A stretch of 12,642 bases of DNA from CAZUSC01 sp964622915 (GCA_964622915.1 CAZUSC010000081.1:1-12642); one strand, 5' to 3'. Positions 1 to 7,389 are shown, counted from the stretch's first letter. Notes: generated by a model from the letters alone, not told the origin. Program-made: numbers and translations.

Positions 1-29
1 TTGACTGAAAGCCAACATCCAATTAATAT
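1..29 (+). promoter_or_regulatory. Probable rpsP promoter (leaderless)
   Basis: TTGACT at 1-6 and TAATAT at 24-29 are separated by 17 bp, a good sigma70-type spacing. The -10 box ends 7 nt before the ATG at 37, so transcription would begin at or next to the start codon. This also argues against the in-frame TTG at 1 as the translation start, since that TTG forms part of the -35 box. The window edge prevents seeing anything upstream. Confidence 0.5.
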
Positions 30-36
30 CCCTTGC

Positions 37-378
37 ATGTTAAAGATTAGATTACAACGGCGCGGCAAACGCAGTTACGCCACGTATCGACTAGTAGTGG
101 CGGAAGACGGGGCGCCTATTCAGGGACGCTTTATTGCTGATTTGGGACATTACAATCCCCATACCGATGATTTTAAAGTGGATAAGGCAGCCGCTTTGGA
201 GTGGATTTCTAAAGGTGTACAATCTTCCCCAACCGTTCACAACTTATTTATTGACCACAAAATAATTACGGGAAAGAAGAAAACCAGCTGGCGCCCCAAG
301 AAGAAGGAAGCGGCGGAAGAAAAAGCTGCTGCACCCGCTGCTACACCAACAACGGATAAGAAGCCAGCCGAGGCGTAA
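37..378 (+). CDS. rpsP: 30S ribosomal protein S16
   Basis: This is a 113-residue S16 protein of the small ribosomal subunit, which binds 16S rRNA in the 5' domain and helps assembly. The N-terminus MLKIRLQRRGKRSYATYRLV is the family signature, followed by the typical segments GRFIADLGHYNP and a Lys-rich region. The ATG at 37 is preferred because it places MLKIRLQR at the N-terminus as in other S16 proteins; an in-frame TTG at 1 would add 12 atypical residues. After about residue 80 the protein carries a Lys/Ala/Glu/Pro-rich, probably disordered tail, as in many S16 proteins with extensions. The next gene is khpA, the frequent partner of rpsP, but rimM does not follow. Confidence 0.95.
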   Translation: MLKIRLQRRGKRSYATYRLVVAEDGAPIQGRFIADLGHYNPHTDDFKVDKAAALEWISKGVQSSPTVHNLFIDHKIITGKKKTSWRPKKKEAAEEKAAAPAATPTTDKKPAEA

Positions 379-402
379 GCATCTGGTCTTAGAACCACAA
401 AA

Positions 403-431
403 TTGACTTATGGGGATGTTCATGCTAAGAT
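403..431 (+). promoter_or_regulatory. Probable khpA promoter
   Basis: TTGACT at 403-408 and TAAGAT at 426-431 are separated by 17 bp. TG at 423-424 precedes the -10 box by one base, so it is also an extended -10. It lies in the 91-bp gap between rpsP and khpA and would give a leader of about 30 nt. No Shine-Dalgarno is visible before the ATG at 470. Confidence 0.5.
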
Positions 432-469
432 TCAAATACTTTAACTGTTAATCTTGTCAACTAGATACT

Positions 470-871
470 ATGGAAAATGACCGCCAGTCCCATGACGTCG
501 AGTTCGTGGAGTACGTAGTCAAGTCCATTGTCGATCATCCAGACGACGTCAAACTGGATCGCGACATTGATGAAATGGGTGTCCTAATCACCCTAACCGT
601 AAACCCAGAAGATATGGGTCAGATTATTGGCCGCCAGGGAGCGACCGCCAAGTCCATCCGGACTTTGCTGCGTGTTATCGGTGCCCGTAATAACGCGCGA
701 GTTAATTTGAAAATTAACGAGCCCGAAGGTGGCAGCCGCAGCACCACACCCCGCCGTGAATCTGCCGCCCCAGCTGCTGCTGTTGCCGCGGAAGGAATAG
801 AGCCCACCCCTGCCACTTCGGAACAACCCAAGCAGTCCGTCGAGGAAGCCATCGACGACCTGGATATATAA
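470..871 (+). CDS. khpA: KH-domain RNA-binding protein KhpA
   Basis: This is a 133-residue single KH-domain protein of the KhpA/YlqC family, a cytoplasmic RNA-binding protein that in other bacteria partners KhpB/Jag. The N-terminal helix (FVEYVVKSIVDHPDDVKL) and the strand before the motif are typical. The RNA-binding GxxG loop is GRQG at residues 54-57, within GQIIGRQGATAKSIRTLLRV. The KH fold ends near residue 85. The rest is an Ala/Pro/Glu-rich acidic tail that is probably disordered and makes the protein longer than the usual roughly 75-80 residues. It follows rpsP, the usual gene neighbour, and ends just before a terminator. Confidence 0.9.
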   Translation: MENDRQSHDVEFVEYVVKSIVDHPDDVKLDRDIDEMGVLITLTVNPEDMGQIIGRQGATAKSIRTLLRVIGARNNARVNLKINEPEGGSRSTTPRRESAAPAAAVAAEGIEPTPATSEQPKQSVEEAIDDLDI

Positions 872-889
872 ATTTAGAGGATTAAGCCA

Positions 890-923
890 AAAAACCACCC
901 ACTTTAAAGAAGGTGGTTTTTTT
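890..923 (+). terminator. Intrinsic terminator after khpA
   Basis: AAAAACCACC at 890-899 pairs perfectly with GGTGGTTTTT at 912-921 across a 12-nt loop, and a T run continues to 923. It closes the rpsP-khpA unit, so trmD is not co-transcribed with rpsP from here. Confidence 0.9.
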
Positions 924-931
924 GTTATACT
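923..931 (+). promoter_or_regulatory. Extended -10 promoter of the 939 gene
   Basis: TGT followed by TATACT (926-931) is an extended -10 box placed directly behind the terminator T-tract. A weak -35-like TTTAAA at 903-908 lies 17 bp upstream, inside the terminator loop. The -10 ends 7 nt before the GTG at 939, and there is no Shine-Dalgarno, so the mRNA is probably leaderless. Confidence 0.5.
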
Positions 932-938
932 TAAACCC

Positions 939-1973
939 GTGATTAAGACTTGGTCGGCTGGAGAGATTATAACGGCAACGGTGGTCGGGGTCGGCGCCAT
1001 TATTTTAGGCATCCTAGCAATCGGTGGCGCCAGTTTTTGGGCTGGGCACACCGTGGCGACGCAGTCTCAATCCAGTAGTAGCACGCCGGCTCCCACGCCT
1101 ACACTTCTGCCCGTGCCGACACCTTTGGACCCCGAGCAGCAGTGTTGGCTGGGGACGAATGACCCTGTTAGAGGCAAGGCTGGCACTGTCTGGACAATCA
1201 ATGACGCGGCGCAGACCATCACCATCCGCACGACCTTCGCCAAGACTTTCGTAGATAACACCTATGGGGCAAATGTCATTGACTGGCCTAGTAAAAATCA
1301 CACCTTTGAACAGCTGGTCCGCTCAGACCATCTACAGCTGGCGCTTTACGACAAAAGCAATGTCAAGCGTATGGAGTTCAAGATGGATTACCTGACGGCC
1401 GACTCAGCTACTCCCTCTGGCTATAAGACCAAGGGCGTGCTCGGCGGCGAAGGCCGCATGTTGCTGGGCAATGCCAGCGATGTCACCGGCGTACTAACTT
1501 CGCTCGATGTCAACTTCAACACTTATGGCTACGGTCTCACCACTAACTCGCCAGCTACGGACGCCAACTACACGCCGAATCCGTCCTATCCCAACTGGAT
1601 CTTTGATGTTTGGTATGAAGTGACTGTTCAACAGTCGGCTTTCGGCTCGCAAGGTTATGGCTACCCAGTCATCACGTTTATCCACGCCAGCCCAAGCAAG
1701 ACCGGCGAAAACACAGAGCCTGTCTTGCCAACGCCTTGCCCGCCGCCTACACCAACACCGACCCCCAATCTGACTCCCACGCCTCCAACGACCTCACCTC
1801 CTCCACCTAGCCCTCAATGCTCCGACGGACTTGATAATGATGGTGATGGGGCAGTTGATTGTGCTGATCCAGGATGCTGGGTAGGCGATACCGCTGATAC
1901 GTGTAATCCCAGCGATAACGACGAATTGCATACCCCTGCCTTTGATCCAGGCCCTTTCCAAGAAACCGACTGA
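939..1973 (+). CDS. Secreted or membrane-anchored surface protein with Cys/Asp-rich C-terminal tail
   Basis: The function of this 344-residue protein is not recognised. Residues about 9-36 form one hydrophobic helix (ITATVVGVGAIILGILAIGG), best read as an N-terminal signal anchor. A Ser/Pro/Thr linker (about 43-65) leads to a globular, apparently beta-rich region (about 68-250) that ends in an aromatic- and Gly-rich stretch with FIHASPSK. A second Pro/Thr linker follows, and then residues 294-344 form a tail beginning CSDGLDNDGDGAVDCADPGC. Its alternating Asp/Asn resemble calcium-binding loops and its Cys could form disulfides. The tail is nearly the same as the end of the next protein. The start is GTG at 939, just after an extended -10 box. 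The two genes probably act together at the cell surface; that is inferred from the shared tail and adjacency. Confidence 0.8.
   Translation: MIKTWSAGEIITATVVGVGAIILGILAIGGASFWAGHTVATQSQSSSSTPAPTPTLLPVPTPLDPEQQCWLGTNDPVRGKAGTVWTINDAAQTITIRTTFAKTFVDNTYGANVIDWPSKNHTFEQLVRSDHLQLALYDKSNVKRMEFKMDYLTADSATPSGYKTKGVLGGEGRMLLGNASDVTGVLTSLDVNFNTYGYGLTTNSPATDANYTPNPSYPNWIFDVWYEVTVQQSAFGSQGYGYPVITFIHASPSKTGENTEPVLPTPCPPPTPTPTPNLTPTPPTTSPPPPSPQCSDGLDNDGDGAVDCADPGCWVGDTADTCNPSDNDELHTPAFDPGPFQETD
1857..1970 (+). repeat. Tail-encoding repeat, copy 1
   Basis: These 114 bp encode the last 38 residues of the first surface protein. They match 5009-5122 at about 101 of 114 positions by hand alignment. Changes are clustered near the middle of the tail; the first and last stretches are almost unchanged in DNA, suggesting recent duplication or gene conversion. 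Confidence 0.9.
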
Positions 1974-2001
1974 GGACTACATTCAGGCCTCTAGCTAAAA
2001 A

Positions 2002-2010
2002 TGATATAGT
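2002..2010 (+). promoter_or_regulatory. Extended -10 promoter of the vWA-protein gene
   Basis: TGA followed by TATAGT (2005-2010) is an extended -10 box ending 7 nt before the ATG at 2018. No convincing -35 or Shine-Dalgarno is seen. The layout matches the gene upstream and suggests a leaderless transcript. Confidence 0.5.
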
Positions 2011-2017
2011 AAACAGG

Positions 2018-5000
2018 ATGAGTAAGATCACTCCTTTTTTGTTGCTGGTATTCTTGGCCGCCTGGGCTGCACAGGCCCAGGAAACTTCATCACTTCCGGC
2101 TTCACCTCCGCCCGATAACCCGGCTGAAGGATTAGAATCAACCTACGCCTCTCCCGCACAGTTACCCGGAATTTTTGTGACCGATCTTCAAGTAGAGAAT
2201 GCTGCTAACGTTTCCGGCGAAATAAAAGGCACGTTTGTACTACTGAACAATGACAAGCGTGCTTACAGTGGTCTAAAATATGTTATTGAACTTTTAGGGC
2301 CAGCACCAGTTGCGTCCGGAGGCAATATCACTGCTGACAATGCTTTGATTTATGATCGTACCAGCGGTAGCACTGCCTACACTTTGGCGGCCGGCGAGAA
2401 AAAAGTTGTCTCTTTGACCTATAATTTGCCTGCCGTACCAGACGGAGATTACCGGCTGCGCGTAAAAACCATCAGTTCCCAAAGGGAAGAATTGGGTTGG
2501 GCAGATGCCAATATTTTTTCTCCAGCCATTCCGGACAGTGGCTATGTCGTACTAGAAAGCGGTTCGATTAAAGTTGGTAGCAGTCAAACCCAGACGCCGC
2601 CACTAGGCGGCACAACCGTCAGCAAGAACGATGCAATCAGTTTTAATTACGTGGCTCGCAATGTGGGCAGCAAGACGATGTCAGCAACTCCGCGGCTGCG
2701 TATTTATCGATACCTAGGAGCCGACTCTTCGCCAGCTCAAGAATTAAAGGGACAAGCTATTAGCCTGGTGCTTGATCAGCCAGTCAGCGGGCAAATTGCC
2801 GCTCCCGCTACCGCCTTAAGCGGTCCTTATTATGCTGTACTCGATTTTGCGGCTGACAGTAATCAAGTGATTTCTGGCCTTTTTGAATATCGCTGGGTGG
2901 TAGAAGGTCCTTATGCCAAAATATTGTCAGTTAGTTTTACTAAACTCACCGGCCAAAAAAACGAAAACCTTACTTTGGCTTTCGATCTCGCGGGACGGAC
3001 AACCGACGGCAGTTCTCTGTTGGGTAATTTAGAAGTTGACTTGCTTGATCAAGGACAAAAGGTCCAAACCGTTAGCAGCGAGCAGCTAAACTTGCAAAAC
3101 GCTGCCAACAATGTCGAGGTTACTTTTGCTTTAGAGCGATCGCTGTCTCGACCCGAAATCAAGGCCCGACTGAAATCAACGGATGGCAGTGTGCTTGATG
3201 AGCAAAATATTTCTTTTGAAGTACCTAATAATACTGCTAGTGACGCCGCACCTTCTTCCGGTAAAGGGTTAGCTGCCATTATGACATTACTTGCTGCTGC
3301 TGTAATGGCTCTCTTGTCTTTTGGCGCCTGGAAGCTTTGGTCGAATAGACGACCTCCCTCTATTCCACCAGTCACACCACTAATCATTCTCATTGCAATC
3401 TTATTAATTACTGGGCTGTTTGCAGCTCATCAAACATTGGCCGACTCACAAGGAATAACCGTGAATAGCGGGGCGAGGGTAATAGGCATTGTTCCCTTCC
3501 CAAATCTTTTTGTCCAACTATTCATCAACGCTCCCGAGCATCAAGGCGACTATCAACCGACTCAAATACCGGTTTCTTTCACGGCCAAAGACAGACTATG
3601 CGGCTGCTTTCCTTTGGGTCAGTATGTAGTTGATATTTCCTACGCGCCTAATGGCGGCTGGCTGGAAAATTACGTCCCGCCCAGCCAACTAACCCATGTA
3701 ACACGGCTCGAATCTGATTGGTTGCGTCTGGTGCCTTTTGGCCCGGCATTTAACTGGACAGGATCGATTAGTATACCTCCCCAAACCCCGTATAAAACTA
3801 CGCTTCAGTTTTATGGGCGCCATTATTTATTAGCAGAAGATGGGCCGCCTGTGCTTACCTCTTGGCACGTTATCCATGTGTTCCTAGGTCAGGAAACAGA
3901 ACCATCACCACAGCCCACTCCACCAGCCAACGGTTGCCTGCAAGCCCTGAAGCAAATATCGTCAGCAGTCGAGTGCAGCACCGATAATGTGCGGCTGGCA
4001 GACATAACTCTGACTTTGCGCAATATCTGCGGCCCCACCCAAAATGGAGTGCCGCTTGATGTCGTTATAGTCTTTGATCGTTCCGGATCAATGAATGATG
4101 ACACTCAGTTGAGTGATGCCAAGACAGCAGCCCGTACCTTGATTGATGAATTGGACCCTGCTACCGATAGGGTCAGCCTAGTTACATATTCTAACTCTGG
4201 ACAAGTGGACGAAGAACTTACGCAAGATTTTTCCGCTGTTAGAAGAGCGATTAATCGGCTCGACGCCGACGGCCGCACCAATATCGGCGATGGTGTTTTT
4301 GCGGCAAATCAGGAACTGCAGCGACGCGGGCGGCCTGGAGCAGCACCAATCATGATCGTACTAACCGACGGCATAGCGAACGGTAGCCACAGCGGAGCTG
4401 TCTGTGAGGCCTATCCTAGAGTCGCCAATCAGTGCACCCGGGATGCAATTAATCAGGCCGATGCAGCAAAAGAAAGTGGAGTAACGGTATTTACTGTTGG
4501 TTTTGGCTTGAATGAACTAACCAGCCAATCTTCACCGCAGGTTCTTGCCTTGGCTAGAGCAACGCTCCAGAGCATGGCTTCTTCGCTTGATCACTTCTTT
4601 GAACCTTCCACCGGACAACAACTAATTGAAGCGCTACGGTCAATCGGCGAACAAATAACCAGCGGCGATATTGTTGACGCTGTCATCACCGATATATTGC
4701 CGCCCAATGTACAATATGCCGGCAACGCTTTGCCGGAACCATTGAGCATTAACGGACAAGAGCTGGTTTGGAATGTTGGTACCATCGGCGCCAACCAAAC
4801 AGCTACCATCCGGTTTAAGGTTTCCTTTAATGCTGATACTATCGGTCAGCTTATCGATGCGGACATTTTTCCTAACTCGCGAGTTGATTATACAGACAGC
4901 AGCAGTCAAGATCAGTCGACGCCTTTCCCTTTAACAAGAGTTTCACCCGAGAGGTGCTCTCCGTCCCAGTGTTCCGACCTACTGGACAACGACAGTGACA

Positions 5001-5125
5001 GCGCCATTGATTGTGCTGATCCAGGATGCTGGGTAGGTGATACTGCTGATACGTGTAATCCCAGCGATAATGACGAACAGCACATACCAGTTTTTGATCC
5101 GGGCGCTTTCCAAGAAACCGACTAA
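2018..5125 (+). CDS. Large secreted, membrane-anchored von Willebrand factor A protein
   Basis: This is a 1035-residue cell-surface protein. Residues 1-20 are a signal peptide ending AQA before QETSS. Residues about 50-405 look like repeated beta-sandwich (Ig-like) units. Two hydrophobic helices (about 417-441 and 454-475) flank a short basic loop (KLWSNRRPP), so the chain probably dips into the cytoplasm and both long halves lie outside. A vWA domain spans about 680-865 with a complete MIDAS metal site: DRSGS (D687, S689, S691), T754 and D784. A DUF11-like beta domain follows (about 885-975). The last 51 residues repeat the Cys/Asp-rich tail of the preceding protein (43 of 51 identical). vWA domains with intact MIDAS usually bind protein ligands or metals, so adhesion or pilus-like assembly is plausible, but the ligand is unknown. 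Confidence 0.88.
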   Translation: MSKITPFLLLVFLAAWAAQAQETSSLPASPPPDNPAEGLESTYASPAQLPGIFVTDLQVENAANVSGEIKGTFVLLNNDKRAYSGLKYVIELLGPAPVASGGNITADNALIYDRTSGSTAYTLAAGEKKVVSLTYNLPAVPDGDYRLRVKTISSQREELGWADANIFSPAIPDSGYVVLESGSIKVGSSQTQTPPLGGTTVSKNDAISFNYVARNVGSKTMSATPRLRIYRYLGADSSPAQELKGQAISLVLDQPVSGQIAAPATALSGPYYAVLDFAADSNQVISGLFEYRWVVEGPYAKILSVSFTKLTGQKNENLTLAFDLAGRTTDGSSLLGNLEVDLLDQGQKVQTVSSEQLNLQNAANNVEVTFALERSLSRPEIKARLKSTDGSVLDEQNISFEVPNNTASDAAPSSGKGLAAIMTLLAAAVMALLSFGAWKLWSNRRPPSIPPVTPLIILIAILLITGLFAAHQTLADSQGITVNSGARVIGIVPFPNLFVQLFINAPEHQGDYQPTQIPVSFTAKDRLCGCFPLGQYVVDISYAPNGGWLENYVPPSQLTHVTRLESDWLRLVPFGPAFNWTGSISIPPQTPYKTTLQFYGRHYLLAEDGPPVLTSWHVIHVFLGQETEPSPQPTPPANGCLQALKQISSAVECSTDNVRLADITLTLRNICGPTQNGVPLDVVIVFDRSGSMNDDTQLSDAKTAARTLIDELDPATDRVSLVTYSNSGQVDEELTQDFSAVRRAINRLDADGRTNIGDGVFAANQELQRRGRPGAAPIMIVLTDGIANGSHSGAVCEAYPRVANQCTRDAINQADAAKESGVTVFTVGFGLNELTSQSSPQVLALARATLQSMASSLDHFFEPSTGQQLIEALRSIGEQITSGDIVDAVITDILPPNVQYAGNALPEPLSINGQELVWNVGTIGANQTATIRFKVSFNADTIGQLIDADIFPNSRVDYTDSSSQDQSTPFPLTRVSPERCSPSQCSDLLDNDSDSAIDCADPGCWVGDTADTCNPSDNDEQHIPVFDPGAFQETD
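5009..5122 (+). repeat. Tail-encoding repeat, copy 2
   Basis: This is the second copy of the 114-bp repeat at 1857-1970, at the 3' end of the vWA-protein gene, in the same frame and ending immediately before the stop codon in both genes. Confidence 0.9.
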
Positions 5126-5176
5126 TTACCGCCAATATCCCACTTTATCACGGGATATTTGCTTTCTGCCCGGTAA
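5126..5176 (+). promoter_or_regulatory. Two-tier inverted repeat in front of trmD
   Basis: TTACCG (5126-5131) pairs with CGGTAA (5171-5176), and inside it AATATCCC (5134-5141) pairs perfectly with GGGATATT (5152-5159). There is no long T run, so it is a weak terminator at best. It could be an mRNA 3' stabiliser for the vWA gene or a regulatory fold before trmD. A possible -10 box TAACTT (5183-5188) follows, 6 nt before the trmD ATG. Confidence 0.5.
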
Positions 5177-5194
5177 ATCCGATAACTTTTACCC

Positions 5195-5881
5195 ATGAAG
5201 CGCTTTGACGTCCTATCTCTTTTTCCGGAGACGATAGATAATTATCTGTCTTCCAGTATCTTAGGTCGCGCGCAAGACCAGGAGTTAATACAAGTGCGCA
5301 GTTGGAACATTCGTAATTTTAGTCCCGATAAGCATCGCAGTGTTGATGACTCGCCCTACGGTGGCGGCGCGGGAATGGTAATGAAAATTGAACCGATTGA
5401 TAAAGCGCTGCAAGCTGTTGAGCAAGAGGTGGCAAGAGAACAGCAGCACATAATAGTGTTATCGGCCCGCGGGAATCTCTTTACCCAAGATAAGGCGGCC
5501 GAACTAGCCGCGAGTGACAAGAGCCTGACACTAATTTGCGGTAGATACGAAGGTATTGACCAACGAGTAGCAGATCACTTGGCGGATGAAGAGTTATCGA
5601 TAGGAAAATATGTTTTGGCGGGAGGCGAGCTGGCTGCCTTAGTTGTGATTGAAGCCGTGGCCCGCCTTATCCCAGGCGTCCTAGGCAACCCCCAGTCACT
5701 AGATGAGGAATCGTTTACCTCGTCGTCTACAACCTACAACCTACAACCTACAAACTATGTAGAGTATGCTCAATACACTAAACCAGATAATTATCGTGGC
5801 TGGCTTGTACCTGATATATTGCTGTCTGGTGATCATCAGCAAATAGCGAAGTGGCGTAATGATCAAAAAATAAAATTTTAA
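5195..5881 (+). CDS. trmD: tRNA (guanine-N1)-methyltransferase
   Basis: TrmD methylates N1 of G37 in tRNAs with AdoMet, preventing frameshifts. At 228 residues it is close to the family length. Signature segments are all present: DDSPYGGGAGMVMK (51-64), the knot motif LICGRYEGIDQRV (113-125), SIGKYVLAGGE (135-145) and the C-terminal PDIL.SGDHQQIAKWR. Two oddities occur. The stretch normally reading DSF is EESF (172-174), so Glu sits where alignment from GVLG puts the usual catalytic Asp. Directly after it, residues 175-188 are a Ser/Thr/Asn/Tyr-rich insertion coded by 7-bp repeats, before the usual Y..YTKP segment. The gene commonly lies next to rimM and rplS, neither of which is here. The start is ATG 5195; no Shine-Dalgarno is visible. 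Confidence 0.93.
   Translation: MKRFDVLSLFPETIDNYLSSSILGRAQDQELIQVRSWNIRNFSPDKHRSVDDSPYGGGAGMVMKIEPIDKALQAVEQEVAREQQHIIVLSARGNLFTQDKAAELAASDKSLTLICGRYEGIDQRVADHLADEELSIGKYVLAGGELAALVVIEAVARLIPGVLGNPQSLDEESFTSSSTTYNLQPTNYVEYAQYTKPDNYRGWLVPDILLSGDHQQIAKWRNDQKIKF
5727..5754 (+). repeat. Tandem 7-bp repeat (CTACAAC) inside trmD
   Basis: Units CTACAAC at 5727-5733, 5734-5740 and 5741-5747 are followed by CTACAAA at 5748-5754. Because the unit is not a multiple of three, gain or loss of one unit would shift the trmD frame. It encodes the inserted Ser/Thr/Tyr/Asn segment. Confidence 0.92.
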
Positions 5882-5887
5882 TTGTTT

Positions 5888-5893
5888 TATAAT
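5888..5893 (+). promoter_or_regulatory. -10 box of the DUF212 gene
   Basis: A perfect TATAAT ends 6 nt before the ATG at 5900. That is the exact spacing expected when transcription starts at the A of ATG. No clear -35 is visible, and the trmD stop codon ends at 5881. Confidence 0.5.
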
Positions 5894-5899
5894 ATATTC

Positions 5900-6337
5900 A
5901 TGTTTCTACCTGCCTTTATCATTCCTATTCTCGTCGGTGTCAGCGCTCAATTTTTAAAGCGTTTTTTTACGCCGGCTCGTCAATCCAGTGTGGCGATTCA
6001 GAATGTGCTACTGCCCCGCTACGGCGGTATGCCCAGCGCCCACGCTGCTTTCGCTTTTTCCTTGCTGACACTGGTGATACTACTAGACGGTCTTTATAGC
6101 GCCACCACCGCCATAACTGTTGTATTTACCATATTTATCATTGACGACGCCTTACGCCTAAGAATTTTCTTGGAACAACACGGGCAGGCGCTAAAAAAGC
6201 TGATTGATTCGTTGCCGACTGAACAACAAACGGGCTTTCCTTATGTCGAAACGCGCTTAGGACATCAACCCAAAGAAGTGTTGGCTGGTATGGTGTGGGG
6301 AATATTTATTACGTGGATTCTCTTTCAATTGCTCTAG
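5900..6337 (+). CDS. Divergent PAP2 (DUF212, YuiD-like) membrane protein
   Basis: This 145-residue integral membrane protein belongs to the divergent PAP2/DUF212 family, whose members resemble acid phosphatase/vanadium haloperoxidase-type lipid phosphatases. The family motifs are visible: RYGGMPSAHAAFAFSL near residue 43, an acidic IIDDALRLR segment, and GHQPKEVLAGMVWG near the C-terminus. Hydrophobic helices lie at the N-terminus (FLPAFIIPILVGVSAQF), after the SAH motif, around the IIDDA segment and at the C-terminus. The substrate is unknown; hydrolysis of a lipid or prenyl phosphate is inferred from the family. ATG 5900 is chosen over an in-frame TTG at 5882 because a TATAAT box lies between them and residues 1-6 from the TTG look non-coding. 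A terminator follows. Confidence 0.85.
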   Translation: MFLPAFIIPILVGVSAQFLKRFFTPARQSSVAIQNVLLPRYGGMPSAHAAFAFSLLTLVILLDGLYSATTAITVVFTIFIIDDALRLRIFLEQHGQALKKLIDSLPTEQQTGFPYVETRLGHQPKEVLAGMVWGIFITWILFQLL

Positions 6338-6371
6338 ATTAGCTCAAAGCATCCTTTTTGTAGATAAGTAT

Positions 6372-6396
6372 ATGGCTTGAAAAAGCCATTTTTTTT
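6372..6396 (+). terminator. Intrinsic terminator after DUF212 gene
   Basis: ATGGCTT (6372-6378) pairs perfectly with AAGCCAT (6383-6389) across a GAAA tetraloop, followed by eight T at 6389-6396. Confidence 0.92.
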
Positions 6397-6444
6397 GTTT
6401 TTTCCTTAGCTATGAAAATAGCTGTTAAAGGAAGCGGCTAGCTA

Positions 6445-6473
6445 TTGACAAAATATCCCGAATCCCCTATAGT
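6445..6473 (+). promoter_or_regulatory. Sigma70-type promoter of the DUF11 surface-protein gene
   Basis: TTGACA (6445-6450), 17 bp, TATAGT (6468-6473) is a near-consensus promoter, with transcription expected near 6480. A 70-nt leader follows; it can form a small hairpin (TGCTTC 6482-6487 with GAAGCA 6493-6498). Just upstream are inverted repeats: AGCTAT-GAAA-ATAGCT around 6409-6424, and AATAGCT/AGCTATT overlapping the -35. These could be an operator. A consensus promoter suggests strong expression. Confidence 0.82.
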
Positions 6474-6549
6474 GCCCCGTTTGCTTCATCAAGAAGCACA
6501 TCAAAACCAAAGAGACGTTTAATTATTATTTAATTTCCTAAATTATTAT

Positions 6550-7389
6550 ATGACACAAAGTTCTACAATGCTGTCGAAGAACACCTTTTTAAGGGCTATT
6601 ACTTTAATGGCTATGGTAGGAATTGTGAGCGCAGGCCTTTTGTGGGTTAATGCTGCTCCGGCTGATGCAACTGGCAATTATTGCTACAAAAATTGCTACA
6701 AGCCAACTCCTACGCCAAAACCTACCCCATGTCCAACACCCACACCCAAGCCTTCTCCTACGCCTACACCTACTCCTACGCCTACTCCTACTCCTACGCC
6801 TACTCCGACCCCTTCACCCACACCGACTCCAACACCAACAGCTACTCCAAGCCCAACTCCTTCACCTACCCCGGAGCCAGAAAAGGATAAGGGTTTGCGC
6901 GTAAACAAAACAGATCACAAAGACATTACTCGCCCCAGCCACACCTTAACTTATGTTATTGAGGTGACTAATACTGGCGAAGTTGATCTGAACGACGTAG
7001 AAGTCAAAGACTCTGCTCCTAAACAGCTAATCATAAACAGTATTTCTGATAACGGGACTCGTTCAGGCTCAACGGTCTTATGGACAGGACTTGATGTCAA
7101 TGCCGGTGAAACCGTCACTGTATCTTTCCAGGCAACCGTTAAGAGCGATACAGCTAATGGCTACATTCTTCATAACACTGTTGGTGTTAAGAGTGATGAG
7201 TATGGCATTTCTGACGAAGCAGAAGATAACACAAAAGTAGAGCGCGTTGCTAAAGTAGCTGCTGCTGTTACTACTCCTGTTTCCGTACCAGTAACTGCTA
7301 AGACCGGTGCTATGGGAACAATTTCCCTGATCCTAACTCTCGGTGGCGCTAGTGGTCTGGTGACTCAAATCCGACGCAACCTGAAGTAA
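6550..7389 (+). CDS. Secreted Pro/Thr-repeat protein with DUF11 domain and C-terminal anchor
   Basis: This is a 279-residue surface protein. Residues about 10-40 are a signal peptide (hydrophobic AITLMAMVGIVSAGLLWV, cleavage after APADA). Residues 41-50 contain Cys 45 and 49. Residues 52-110 are an almost pure Pro-Thr (some Ser, Lys) repeat, probably an extended wall-spanning stalk. Residues about 116-230 form a DUF11-type beta-sandwich (LTYVIEVTNTGEVDL, DVNAGETVTVSFQATV). The C-terminus has the order of a sortase signal: TAKTGA (249-254), a hydrophobic segment and basic RRNLK. However, the Leu-Pro of LPXTG is missing, so it may simply be a membrane anchor. No Shine-Dalgarno is seen before ATG 6550; an internal Met at residue 7 is an alternative start. 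Confidence 0.87.
   Translation: MTQSSTMLSKNTFLRAITLMAMVGIVSAGLLWVNAAPADATGNYCYKNCYKPTPTPKPTPCPTPTPKPSPTPTPTPTPTPTPTPTPTPSPTPTPTPTATPSPTPSPTPEPEKDKGLRVNKTDHKDITRPSHTLTYVIEVTNTGEVDLNDVEVKDSAPKQLIINSISDNGTRSGSTVLWTGLDVNAGETVTVSFQATVKSDTANGYILHNTVGVKSDEYGISDEAEDNTKVERVAKVAAAVTTPVSVPVTAKTGAMGTISLILTLGGASGLVTQIRRNLK
6703..6870 (+). repeat. Low-complexity Pro-Thr codon repeat
   Basis: This is a near-tandem CCTACT/CCTACG/CCAACA-type hexanucleotide tract encoding the Pro-Thr stalk. Hexamer slippage would change stalk length without a frameshift. The same tract opens long spurious frames on both strands. Confidence 0.85.

Noticed and set aside
1..36. TTG at position 1 as the start of rpsP
   Set aside because: S16 proteins begin at MxKIRLxR; the added residues are atypical, and these bases form a good promoter with the -10 box before ATG 37.
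593..1051. Minus-strand ORFs opposite khpA and the first surface gene
   Set aside because: They run across a strong terminator and two well-supported plus-strand genes, and resemble no family.
6696..6908. Minus-strand Gly-Val repeat ORF and two plus-strand Leu- or Tyr/Ser-rich ORFs
   Set aside because: They are shadows of the Pro-Thr codon repeat in the real surface-protein gene; they have no start signals or family likeness.
7297..7389. True LPXTG sortase signal at the end of the DUF11 protein
   Set aside because: The order motif-hydrophobic-basic is right, but the motif is TAKTGA without Leu-Pro, so it is described only as sortase-like.
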